Shown here: positions 55,332 to 64,000 of the stretch, piece after piece
Layout: every line of letters begins with the position of its first letter
How positions within the stretch are numbered: the first letter of the stretch is position 1
Translations under genes and position numbers: made by a program
Assembly (NCBI GenBank): GCA_030268105.1
Contig: BSDZ01000079.1
Span: 5,416,001-5,480,000, forward strand
DNA: 64,000 nucleotides
DNA from: Volvox africanus
Taxonomy: Eukaryota; Chlorophyta; Chlorophyceae; Chlamydomonadales; Volvocaceae
Direction: 5' to 3'
Notes under the pieces: model-generated
The model's database searches: none
Seen by the model: the letters and a program-made list of their open reading frames with translations, nothing else
Told to the model about the DNA's origin: nothing

Positions 55332-56155
55332 TGTTGTACCTCTCGTTCGCGTTTGCTCATGAGTATCTGCACGTCTGGAGACTATCGACACCGATGCGCG
55401 AGCACTTGCAAGTACAGCAAGGCAAGCGAGAGCAAACAGAGACAGCGGAAGACTTCAAGACGAAGAGAGATATAACTTACGGTCTTACAGATCGGAATGA
55501 TGCAATGGACGAAATCGCCGTCAGCGCCGGAAGCAAGCAATCATCACGCGGCGGTGATTAGCGAAGTTCAGGCTTTAGCTCGGGCTAAGTAGAATATCGT
55601 ATAGCAATAGTAATATAGAACACACAAGTGTTCCCCGGCATCGAATGTCTTGTCTAGCTTAGCCGTCCTCGCATCTGTTATACTCGCAGCATCGCAGTGC
55701 CGTACGATTCACATTAGGAGGCCGATCCTAGATGTGACAACCCTACTGCGTCTAGGCGATGTCTACGTATAACAACGTATAAGCCTTTCCGGCATTCGCA
55801 TGATGCAAGGGTCCGGATAACGATATCCGGTTGCAGGGCATGTATCGCGACGAGTGCGGCGCTCTCAACGTGTGCTTAAATGAAGTAATATTATATCAGA
55901 TAATATTACTTATCGTTTTGTAGCACGAGCATAATGCGCACTTCAATGCTTCGGTTATTCATGCATGCTAGGCGGATTTGCCATGATGCGATGTCGCGAT
56001 GGATAATGACAACATGCCAGATGCATATATAAATGTATGCGAATACATTTATATCATGCAGATTCATTCATATGTAATGCGTTCATCACAAAGCACTTCG
56101 CCTCGTAGGATCGCGTCGACCTACGCGTCGGCGGGAAATGAACCGTAGCACAACA
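55332..56155 (-). repeat. Gypsy-1 solo LTR H, TSD CACCC
   Basis: 824 bp, minus orientation, flanked by CACCC at 55327-55331 and 56156-56160. It splits the gypsy-2 reverse transcriptase at the SPYGAPVL motif. Confidence 0.92.
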
Positions 56156-57466
56156 CACCCTATGGGGCTCCAGTTCTCTGTCGAAAAGGCAAATGGGCAA
56201 GGACTACGCATGGTCTTAGACTACCGTGCGCTTAATAAACTGACCATCAAACGGTGGTATCCCATGCCCAATATTACGGACCTTTTCGACCAACTCCAAG
56301 GAGCTACCATTTTCAGCTCCCTGGACTTACAGCAGGGGTATCATCAAATACTGATCTCTCCACAGGATGTGGAGAAAACGGCCTTCATAGCCCCAGGCAT
56401 GGGCCAGTTTCAGTTTAAGGTACTTTGCTTTGGACTTACCAATGCCCCTGCAACGTTCCAAGCAGTGATGAATCGTGTCTTCACTGACTACATTGGCAAA
56501 TTTGTGCTAGTGTACTTGGACGATATACTGGTCTTTAGTAAGACCCCGGCCGAGCATGAACAGCACCTCCGTTTGGTACTGTCCTTGCTCCGAAAGCACC
56601 AATACAAGGCAAAATTGTCGAAGTGTCAGTTCAACCGGTTCGAACTGCACTTCCTTGGCCACAAAGTAAGCCAAGAAGGCTTAAAGGTGGACGACCGCAA
56701 AGTAACAGCCATTAAAGACTGGCCTGTCCCCACGGATATTAAGCGACTGCGGGCGTTCCTTGGCTTAGCCAATTATTTCAGTAGGTTTATTCAGGGTTAT
56801 TCCTCCCTTGTGGCCCCCCTCACAACCCTTACCAGTGAGAAAGTGCCCTTCCACTGGACCGAAGCCTGCGAGGCAGCCTTCCAGGGTGTGAAGCATGCCT
56901 TGACAAATGCACCAGTACTTAAACTCCCCGAGCTTGATAAACCTTTCACGGTTTGGTCTGATGCCTCAATACATGGCACAGGAGCCGTCCTCTTGCAGGA
57001 TGACCACCCCGTCGCCTATACCAGTTCTAAATTCAATAAGGCAGAGTACAACTACTCAACAACAGACCAAGAGTGCCTCGGCACTGTCTTAGCCCTGGAA
57101 GAGTGGCGTTGTTACCTTGAAGGCGCCAGTGATGTAACGTTGATCACGGATCACCAACCACTGGTATACCTCCAAGAACAGAAAAGCGGGGATAAGCTAT
57201 CCCGCCGCCAAGCTTGTTGGATGGAGCAATTATCACGTTTCACATTTAAATGGGAGTATCACCCTGGTCGGGTGAACGTAGCTGACCCTATCAGTCGGGT
57301 CCACGACGTGGTGCTCAACTTGCTTTCTGCCGCGCTGATTGACAGCAACTTAGGACACCGAATCATCCGCGGGTATGACGGTGATCTCAATCTCACGAAA
57401 ACTAAGGTAGCAAAGCTGCGGCTCAAAAAGAAGGGTAACTTCTGGTACAATGGGTCCCAGATTTAC
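56156..57466 (+). pseudogene. Gypsy-2 Pol: reverse transcriptase and RNase H
   Basis: After YGAPVL there is a frame change (about two bases missing before VEKANG), then an open frame: RT with [48 protein letters not shown] and VYLDDILVFSKT; RNase H with WSDASIHGTGAVLLQ and ITDHQPLVYL; and the linker DKLSRRQACWMEQLSRFTF. It ends at 57466 against the next gypsy-1 LTR before any integrase. Clearly a different family from gypsy-1 (about half the residues shared in RT by eye). Confidence 0.88.
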
Positions 57467-58290
57467 TGTTGTGCTACGGTTCATTTTCCGCCGACGCGTA
57501 GGTCGACGCGATCCTATGAGGCGAAGTGCTTTTGTGATGAACGCATTGCATATGAATGAATCTGCATGATATAAATGTATTCGCATACATTTATATATGC
57601 ATCTGGCATGTTGTCATTATCCATCGCGACATTGCATCATGGCAAATCCGCCTAGCATGCATGAATAACCGAAGCATTGAAGTGCGCATTATGCTCGTGC
57701 TACAAAACGATAAGTAATATTATCTGATATAATATTACTTCATTTAAGCACACGTTGAGAGCGCCGCACTCGTCGCGATACATGCCCTGCAACCGGATAT
57801 CGTTATCCGGACCCTTGCATCATGCGAATGCCGGAAAGGCTTATACGTTGTTATACGTAGACATCGCCTAGACGCAGTAGGGTTGTCACATCTAGGATCG
57901 GCCTCCTAATGTGAATCATACGGCACTGCGATGCTGCGAGTATAACAGATGCGAGGACGGCTAAGCTAGACAAGATATCCGATACCGGAGAACACTCGTG
58001 TGTTCTAAATTACTATTTCTATACACTATTCTACTTAGCCCGAGCTAAGCCTTAACTTCGCTAATCACCGCCGCGTGATGATTGCTTGCTTCCGGCGCTG
58101 ACGGCGATTTCGTCCATTGCATCGTTCTGATCCGTAAAACTGTAAGTTATATCTCTCTTCGTCTTGAAGTCTTCCGCTGTCTCTGTTTGCTCTCGCTTGC
58201 CTTGCTGTACTTGCAAGTGCTCGCGCATCGGTGTCGATAGTCTCCAGACGTGCAGATACTTATGAGCAAACGCGAACGAGAGGTACAACA
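57467..58290 (+). repeat. Gypsy-1 LTR I (5')
   Basis: 824 bp, TGTTGTG to TACAACA, followed by TTGGTATCGAGACAGG. Confidence 0.92.
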
Positions 58291-58357
58291 ATTTGGTATC
58301 GAGACAGGTTCGTTGCCTAACTGTCTCTCTTTGTCTAATCGGAAGTAGGTTCTTTCT

Positions 58358-59992
58358 ATGGCGAGTTCCAGCGACGAACCACGAGGACCGCTAGATACTT
58401 TTGCCGAAGACTTAGGCCGCGCCGTTTTGGACGCCGCCGCTTCCGGTTTGTAATTGTTTAATTGCTTTTACTTAGATTGCTGCACTTGTTGTGTAAGTGT
58501 ACGCTCTGAGTCGCAGGTAATCTCAGTGCACCGGCATTGCTTGCCGCGGCGACTGAGACCGGCGTTCGTCCGGGCCAGTTGGCGACTCTCATTGCCCAAA
58601 CTACGGAGATCAGGACTCAGCTGGGCAATTACTTGCTGAGTTTGCTGAATCTTCTCAAGAGTACTGTCGGTAGGCTCACCGAATCGCTTTGTACTCTTGC
58701 CTTTGCGATAGAAGTCGGCTTCTATTACGCAAAACTAGGGTATCGTCTCGTGCTCCATGTCCGCGGAACACGACGATACGCCGCACACTAGCCTAGCTAG
58801 CCAACCTGATTTCGTTGTAGCTGCTAGAGCGCCGGATAGAGGTCTTGAGACTGTTGGCGCGCGAGCCACTCAAGAGCCCCTTTTCCTTCAGACCCCTGCT
58901 CACTTAATTGTGCTGCATTCAGCAGTGAACACGAATATGGACAACACTGCTGGACCAAGGGTTCTGCCATTACCTCAAGCTCGAGGGCATGATGACATCC
59001 CTGAGGTGATGAGATTGTCGATTCCCGTTCCTAGGCTCAATATTTCGCTGACCGACAAGACACCAGGGCATAGCATAGCCGATGCAACTCGTGCGTACGT
59101 GCGTGACGCTAAAAAGTACCTCCAAGCTGTTCATGGTGGCGACAATGACGGTATCAGGTGTCTCTTCGTTGGTAACACCCTCGAGGGCGCAGCGAAGGAC
59201 TGGTATCGCAATTGGACCAACGCCCGGGGCAGCTATACTTTTGACGAGTTAGTCGCCGCTTTGCTCGCACGATTCGCTACTGAGGTTCAAGCACGCGATG
59301 TGGAAGCTCGTAACGTTTTGGCAGCCGGTAGCTACCACATGCGTCGGGATGAAAATGTACCTGCGTACCAGTCACGCTTCGAAGCACTTGTGACTCCCAT
59401 TGCTGACCTCACCGAATCTGAGCGTGCCTTTTGGTTTAGGCGAGGCCTAACGAAACTTTTGGCTAAATGGTGCGCCACTGACTTGGTTGGAGCGCAGATC
59501 AAGTCGTATGACGCGTTGGTCGCTTTTGCTAAGGGCGCGGAGATACGACTTCTTGCCGGCGAGGAAGAAGTCAAGTCTGCCCCTCGTGCAAATGCCGTGC
59601 AAGTGCAGGATCCGCTTGGGGAAGCTGTAGCTCTCGACCAGGACCTCGGCGCGACCCGCCCCACGCCTACTGCCGCGACGCGACGCAGCAACGGGCAACG
59701 CAAGGCGCGCGGGGGCGCTAGCTCGGGTGTCCGTGGTACAGGAGGAGCAGGTCCGAGCTCGGACCCAGCTAGGAACAGGAAGCGTGGTGGTGCGCCGTCG
59801 TCGGCAGCCGCACAGCGTTCTGACCCCAACGCGAAGCGTACTCGTACGGACGACACATTTATGCCAAAATGGAATTGCAATCGTTCCGAATTCGAGCGTC
59901 GAAAAGTGGCCAACGTTTGTCTACGGTGTGCGGAGAATCATTCCACGAAGGATTGTCCTCTAATGCCGCCGTTTGTACCTCAGCCGAAATAG
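58358..59992 (+). CDS. gag: Gypsy-1 Gag (predicted three exons)
   Basis: Exons 58358-58445, 58517-58669 and 58923-59992, introns 71 and 253 bp, same junction bases as the other full copies; unspliced alternative start at 58757. Ends with the CLRCAENHSTKDC knuckle and TAG. Near identical to the copy at 33167. Confidence 0.75.
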
Positions 59993-60010
59993 GGGCTTGC
60001 CCGGGTTCCT

Positions 60011-63000
60011 GTGGAGGGGGCACCACCCGGGATTTCTGAACTAACGCGTGGTCGGTGGTCATCCTTACGGCCAGCCGTTAAGGCATTGTTGCCTTGTGTA
60101 CTTGGACACATCGAGCGAGTCATTGCGCGACGCATCACGCTTGACGGACGCACGGGACTTCTCTGCTTCGACCCGTTGTGTAATTTGTTTACACCTCGCC
60201 GTCCCCTGTCGTCTATCGATCTGTCTAACCACGTGGTTTTGTTCATCCCCTCGTCTCTGCGTGAGATGTCGGAACAGTTGGCCATATACAGGAGGTGTAG
60301 GCGTCAATATCCAGGCACGGCCGCATGTGTTTTACTCCCCGCTTTCTGTCGGCGCAAGGCAGAGGCATCGTTAAGGGGTATGCGGCATGTCCACCGGTTC
60401 GAGCCGGGCACCGTTTTGTTTAATGGTGTGGATCGGGAGGGTACGCTGGCTCCGTGGCCACACCTATCCTACTCGGTTGACGTTTGGTACGAAGCTCCTG
60501 ATGGGGGTGCCGTTGGTTACGGACCCGCCTTAAGTGCACTGACGTTGTCTGCTGGGCATTCGCTCGTAGATAACCGTGTCCCTGTGGTTCAGATCGGTTT
60601 GAATGGCCGTACTCTGAAGGCACTTGTTGACACCGGTGCCAGCGACGACTTCATCGCTGTCGCAGAGGTGAATGCGCTGGGGTTGTCCCCAGAGTCGTCT
60701 GATTGTCCACAGGTTACCCTTGCTGACGGGGGTAAGCATCCCATCGTGGGCAGGATTACCCTTAGCCTATCGTTAGGCCCTTTGCGTGTTGTGACCAGGC
60801 CGTACGTGCTGCAGGGCTTAGCAGAGACTGCACCGTACATAATGGGGTCGTCGACATTACGACAGTACCGCGCGCGCATCGACATGGAGACCGCAACCCT
60901 GCATATGTGCAAGGGTACTCTGTCGATTAAGGTACCTTTCCTGTCGTTCGAACATGTCACACCAAAGGAGGGCGAAACTGAGGCGGTGCCTATGGTTAAT
61001 TTCGCTGTGACCGCAATGGCCGCGCGAATCGAACCAGAGCTAGTCGGGCGTAAGGAGGCCGTCCGTTTGTTACGGAAGGGTGCCCACGGACTGCTTTTAA
61101 GGCCGCGGGTGAGCTGTTGTGTCACCACCGCGCAGATTTCTGCAAATCCTGAGGTTGAGGCCCTACTGTCGCAGTATGAGGACGTCTTTAAAGATATCCC
61201 CGGCCTACCACCTATGCGTCCTGTTGATCACACAATCCCTCTCATGCCTGGAGCGCAGCCTACGGCCCGGCCAATGTACAGGTTGAGTCCATTGGAGCTG
61301 GACGAGGTGAAGCGCCAGGTGACGGATTTGCTCGCGAAGGGTATGATACGCCCCAGCACATCCCCGTATTCTGCACCGATTTTGTTTGTCGGTAAGAAGG
61401 ATGGGACCTTGCGCATGTGCATCGATTACCGGGGGTTAAATGCGAATACGGTGAAAAATCGCTACCCTTTGCCACGCGTTGACGACCTGTTGGATAAGCT
61501 GAAGGGCTCGGCTTATTTTTCCTCAATTGACTTACAACAGGGCTACAATCAGATTCGCATCACTGCCTCTGATATCCCGAAAACCGCTTTTCGGACGCCC
61601 TTCGGTCACTTTGAGTATACGGTCCTATCGTTTGGTTTGACTAATGCCCCTGCGACGTTTCAGGCGGTTATGGACCGAATGTTTAGGCCGTTTATCGACA
61701 GGTTCGTTGTTTGCTACCTGGATGACATCTTGGTATATTCTAAGACGCGCGAGGAGCACTTGGAGCATTTGCGGCTCGTGCTCGACGTTATGAGGCGGGA
61801 GCAATTGTTTGCTAAACGCGCCAAATGCTTTTGGGCGCAGCCTCAGGTGGAATATTTGGGCCACATTGTGTCGGCCACCGGTGTGAAGATGGACCCGCGG
61901 AAGGTCGCCGTGGTTCGCGATTGGCCCGCGCCTCAGAACCTCACGGAGCTGCGTAAGTTCCTTGGCTTGACCAATTATTTCCGAAAGTTCATTGAAAAAT
62001 ATTCCATCATTGCGGCCCCGCTTACTAACTTAACTCGCAAAGGCGTTTTCGTTTCGCTCGAGTCGTGGACGTCGCAATGCCAGCGGGCATTCGAAGAGCT
62101 CAAACGAATCGTTGCCGAAGATGTCACCCTTGCATTCCCTGATTACTCGTTGCCATTTCGTGTTGAGGTAGTGTCTGATGCCTCAATATTTGGAAGCGGC
62201 GCTGTATTGTTACAGGAAGGGCGACCGATCGCCTTCACGAGTAAGAAGTTTTCTGGTGCGGAGATTCGCTACACCACCGGGGAACAGGAGCTTCTGGCCG
62301 TGCTGCATGCTTTAAAGGAATGGCGCTGTTACCTCGAGGGACGCCCGTTTACTTTAAAGACTGACCACAAGCCCCTAACGTTTTTGCAAAGCGTTCCGAC
62401 GTTGAACCGCCGTCAAGCTAGGTGGATGGAATATCTAGCTAGGTTCAACTGCACCTGGGAGTATATTTCTGGTAAATTGAATATTGCCGATGCTCTCAGT
62501 CGACATCCGTCGCTACACGCTGCAATTTTGGCAGCGCCCGTCGTGCGGCCGCGTAGCGAGGAGGTTCCGATCGCGACGGACCTCGCGGAGCGGTTGAAGG
62601 TTGCCTACAACGCAGACACCTGGTTCGCGGACCCGGCTAATGTAGAAAACCTTCGCAAGCAGAATGGCCTTTGGCTACGGACGGAGGGTGCAGCCACGCA
62701 AATCGTCGTTCCGAACGACGACGCGCTACGCTACGACATCCTTGCGCGGTTCCACGAGGACCCGTTAGCAGGACACCCTGGTAGCAAGCGATTGATCGAC
62801 TTGGTGCAACGTTCCTTTTGGTGGCCTCGTTTGGCTAAGGATGCGGCGAACTTCGTCCAGACATGCAGTCTGTGCCAGCGCAATAAGGCTTTGTCCGGTA
62901 AGGGCCATGGGTTGTTGCAACCGTTGCCTGTCCCGGATGCGCCTTGGGAAAGTGTTTCCATGGACTTCGTAGTCGCGCTGCCCAAAACTGAGGGGGGATA

Positions 63001-64000
63001 CGATGCGGTGTTCGTAATGGTCGATCGTCTGACTAAGATGGTTCACCTAGCACCATGCACATCATCCTGCACGGCTGAGCAAACCGCACGTTTGTTTTTC
63101 GATAATGTGGTTCGGTTACACGGGATTCCCAAAAATGTGATCTCGGACCGCGGTGGACAGTTCACGTCTAAGTTTTGGGAAGCGCTCTGCAAACTAGTTG
63201 GCATGCGTGTCAACCTTAGCACGGCGTATCACCCGCAGACTGATGGTCAAACCGAACGCACAAACCGCACGTTGGGTGATATGTTGCGCAATTATGCTGG
63301 TCGCACACCACTTGTTTGGGATACATATTTGACTGCGGCAGAATTCGCGCTTAACAATGCTGTTAATCGCTCTACAGGCAAAAGTCCGTTCTTTCTTAAC
63401 TACGGGTTTCATCCCGCGCTACCCGTGTGGCGTGAGTTGGAAGTGAACGTGCCTGCTGCTAAACTTTTTGCCAAGTCTTTTATGTCCCGAATCACAGACG
63501 CGAAGTCGTGTTTGGACGCGGCGCAGCAACGAACGACGGAATACTACAACAAATCCAAGCAGGATGTGACGTTTTCGGAGGGGCAACTCGTGTTGCTAAG
63601 CACCAAGAACTTGCGTTCCTTGGCCGACGGATCCCGAAAACTCTTACCCCGTTGGATTGGTCCGTATCCTGTCATGCGCATGGTTGGGAATGTGGCTGTG
63701 GAGCTTGCATTGCCCGCTGATATGCCCATTCACCCCACGTTTCACGTATCGCTTGTTCGTCCGTATCGTGGTACGGAACCCGTCCCTGAGCCTGCTAACG
63801 CCCCCGCAGCGATCGAACCAGTTCCCGAGACCTGGATCGCTGGTAAACAGAAGTTTTACGATGTGGAGCGGGTGTTAGATTATCGCGCGCGTCGTGTGGG
63901 CCGACACCGACGTAAGCGAACAGTACACGAGTACTTGGTTAAGTGGACAGGATATACCGACGAGCACAACTCATGGGAACCGGCACGCAACTTCTCACAG
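60011..64000 (+). CDS. pol: Gypsy-1 Pol, open to window end
   Basis: Same frame as gag behind the UAG (59990-59992); I see no stop before the window edge. Protease [15 protein letters not shown] (one S-to-A change relative to the others), [11 protein letters not shown], RNase H, integrase, and the chromodomain started ([20 protein letters not shown] at 63926-63985). The CCCCC run at about 63801 is intact, so the chromodomain is in frame as in the minus copy. Confidence 0.92.
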   Translation, partial: MEGAPPGISELTRGRWSSLRPAVKALLPCVLGHIERVIARRITLDGRTGLLCFDPLCNLFTPRRPLSSIDLSNHVVLFIPSSLREMSEQLAIYRRCRRQYPGTAACVLLPAFCRRKAEASLRGMRHVHRFEPGTVLFNGVDREGTLAPWPHLSYSVDVWYEAPDGGAVGYGPALSALTLSAGHSLVDNRVPVVQIGLNGRTLKALVDTGASDDFIAVAEVNALGLSPESSDCPQVTLADGGKHPIVGRITLSLSLGPLRVVTRPYVLQGLAETAPYIMGSSTLRQYRARIDMETATLHMCKGTLSIKVPFLSFEHVTPKEGETEAVPMVNFAVTAMAARIEPELVGRKEAVRLLRKGAHGLLLRPRVSCCVTTAQISANPEVEALLSQYEDVFKDIPGLPPMRPVDHTIPLMPGAQPTARPMYRLSPLELDEVKRQVTDLLAKGMIRPSTSPYSAPILFVGKKDGTLRMCIDYRGLNANTVKNRYPLPRVDDLLDKLKGSAYFSSIDLQQGYNQIRITASDIPKTAFRTPFGHFEYTVLSFGLTNAPATFQAVMDRMFRPFIDRFVVCYLDDILVYSKTREEHLEHLRLVLDVMRREQLFAKRAKCFWAQPQVEYLGHIVSATGVKMDPRKVAVVRDWPAPQNLTELRKFLGLTNYFRKFIEKYSIIAAPLTNLTRKGVFVSLESWTSQCQRAFEELKRIVAEDVTLAFPDYSLPFRVEVVSDASIFGSGAVLLQEGRPIAFTSKKFSGAEIRYTTGEQELLAVLHALKEWRCYLEGRPFTLKTDHKPLTFLQSVPTLNRRQARWMEYLARFNCTWEYISGKLNIADALSRHPSLHAAILAAPVVRPRSEEVPIATDLAERLKVAYNADTWFADPANVENLRKQNGLWLRTEGAATQIVVPNDDALRYDILARFHEDPLAGHPGSKRLIDLVQRSFWWPRLAKDAANFVQTCSLCQRNKALSGKGHGLLQPLPVPDAPWESVSMDFVVALPKTEGGYDAVFVMVDRLTKMVHLAPCTSSCTAEQTARLFFDNVVRLHGIPKNVISDRGGQFTSKFWEALCKLVGMRVNLSTAYHPQTDGQTERTNRTLGDMLRNYAGRTPLVWDTYLTAAEFALNNAVNRSTGKSPFFLNYGFHPALPVWRELEVNVPAAKLFAKSFMSRITDAKSCLDAAQQRTTEYYNKSKQDVTFSEGQLVLLSTKNLRSLADGSRKLLPRWIGPYPVMRMVGNVAVELALPADMPIHPTFHVSLVRPYRGTEPVPEPANAPAAIEPVPETWIAGKQKFYDVERVLDYRARRVGRHRRKRTVHEYLVKWTGYTDEHNSWEPARNFSQ

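Larger units (their letters stand above)
57467..64000 (+). mobile_element. Gypsy-1 third copy, cut by window end
   Basis: 5' LTR 57467-58290, then leader, gag and pol to the chromodomain at 64000. Left flank TTTAC; the 3' LTR and right flank lie outside the window. Inserted in gypsy-2 just after its RNase H. Confidence 0.93.

Noticed and set aside
31024..64000. Direct repeats as a CRISPR-like or tandem array
   Set aside because: The repeats are 824-827 bp LTRs with TG/CA ends, target duplications and retroelement genes between them.
1..64000. tRNA, rRNA or structured RNA genes
   Set aside because: I looked for cloverleaf-like and conserved rRNA stretches on both strands and saw none I could support.

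Overview
The window looks like nuclear DNA of a green alga (Chlorophyta, probably volvocine). The reasons are: a secreted protein with SPPPP-type hydroxyproline-rich blocks joined to a Hint domain, spliceosomal GT-AG introns, a TGTAA polyadenylation-type signal 45 bases after a stop codon, alanine/glutamine-rich low-complexity proteins, and an Osser-like Ty1/copia retrotransposon. This is inferred from gene style; the species cannot be named from the sequence. No bacterial operon, rRNA, tRNA or CRISPR array was seen.

Layout. 0-3.3 kb: remnants of a copia element and unassigned DNA. 3.3-7.3 kb: a four-exon gene for a secreted protein with two fucolectin-like F5/8C domains, a proline-rich linker and a Hint domain. 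7.3-11.6 kb: two dense arrays of the word GCGTTAG/CTAACGC bracketing a block with a doubtful multi-exon gene. 11.9-13.9 kb: a small ORF, a decayed gypsy pol fragment, a 90-bp solo LTR and a palindromic CTATAG array. 14.3-15.8 kb: a frameshifted GC-rich pseudogene. 15.8-20.3 kb: a copia element with an intact 1364-residue polyprotein but unlike LTRs at its two ends. 20.4-21.5 kb: the rest of the decayed gypsy pol, carrying two inverted 104-bp solo LTRs. 22.5-27.0 kb: a two-exon gene for a low-complexity protein with a possible B3-like domain, apparently frameshifted near its 3' end. 28.6-31.0 kb: copia solo LTRs and a copia gag remnant.

31.0-64.0 kb is wholly a nest of Ty3/gypsy chromoviruses. 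One family (gypsy-1, ~7.47 kb, 824-827 bp LTRs beginning TGTTGTG and ending TACAACA) is present as a complete minus-strand copy (42619-50091, TSD ATTTC), a complete plus-strand copy without a TSD (32276-39744), a third copy running off the window end (from 57467), an older minus-strand copy split by insertions (39745-53538), a 5' stub (31024-32275) and two solo LTRs. A second gypsy family (gypsy-2, 53539-57466) carries an adenine-methyltransferase-like domain with an NPPY motif before its protease, and is itself broken by gypsy-1 insertions.

How gypsy-1 seems to work. Gag is predicted from three exons (introns of 71 and 253 bp). The older minus copy lacks exactly the 253-bp intron, as expected if a spliced RNA was reverse transcribed. 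Pol (protease, RT, RNase H, integrase, chromodomain) lies in the same frame as gag behind one UAG, kept in all four copies and followed seven bases later by a 7-bp GC-rich stem, which suggests stop-codon readthrough. Host-type genes here end in TAG, so UAG is not simply reassigned.
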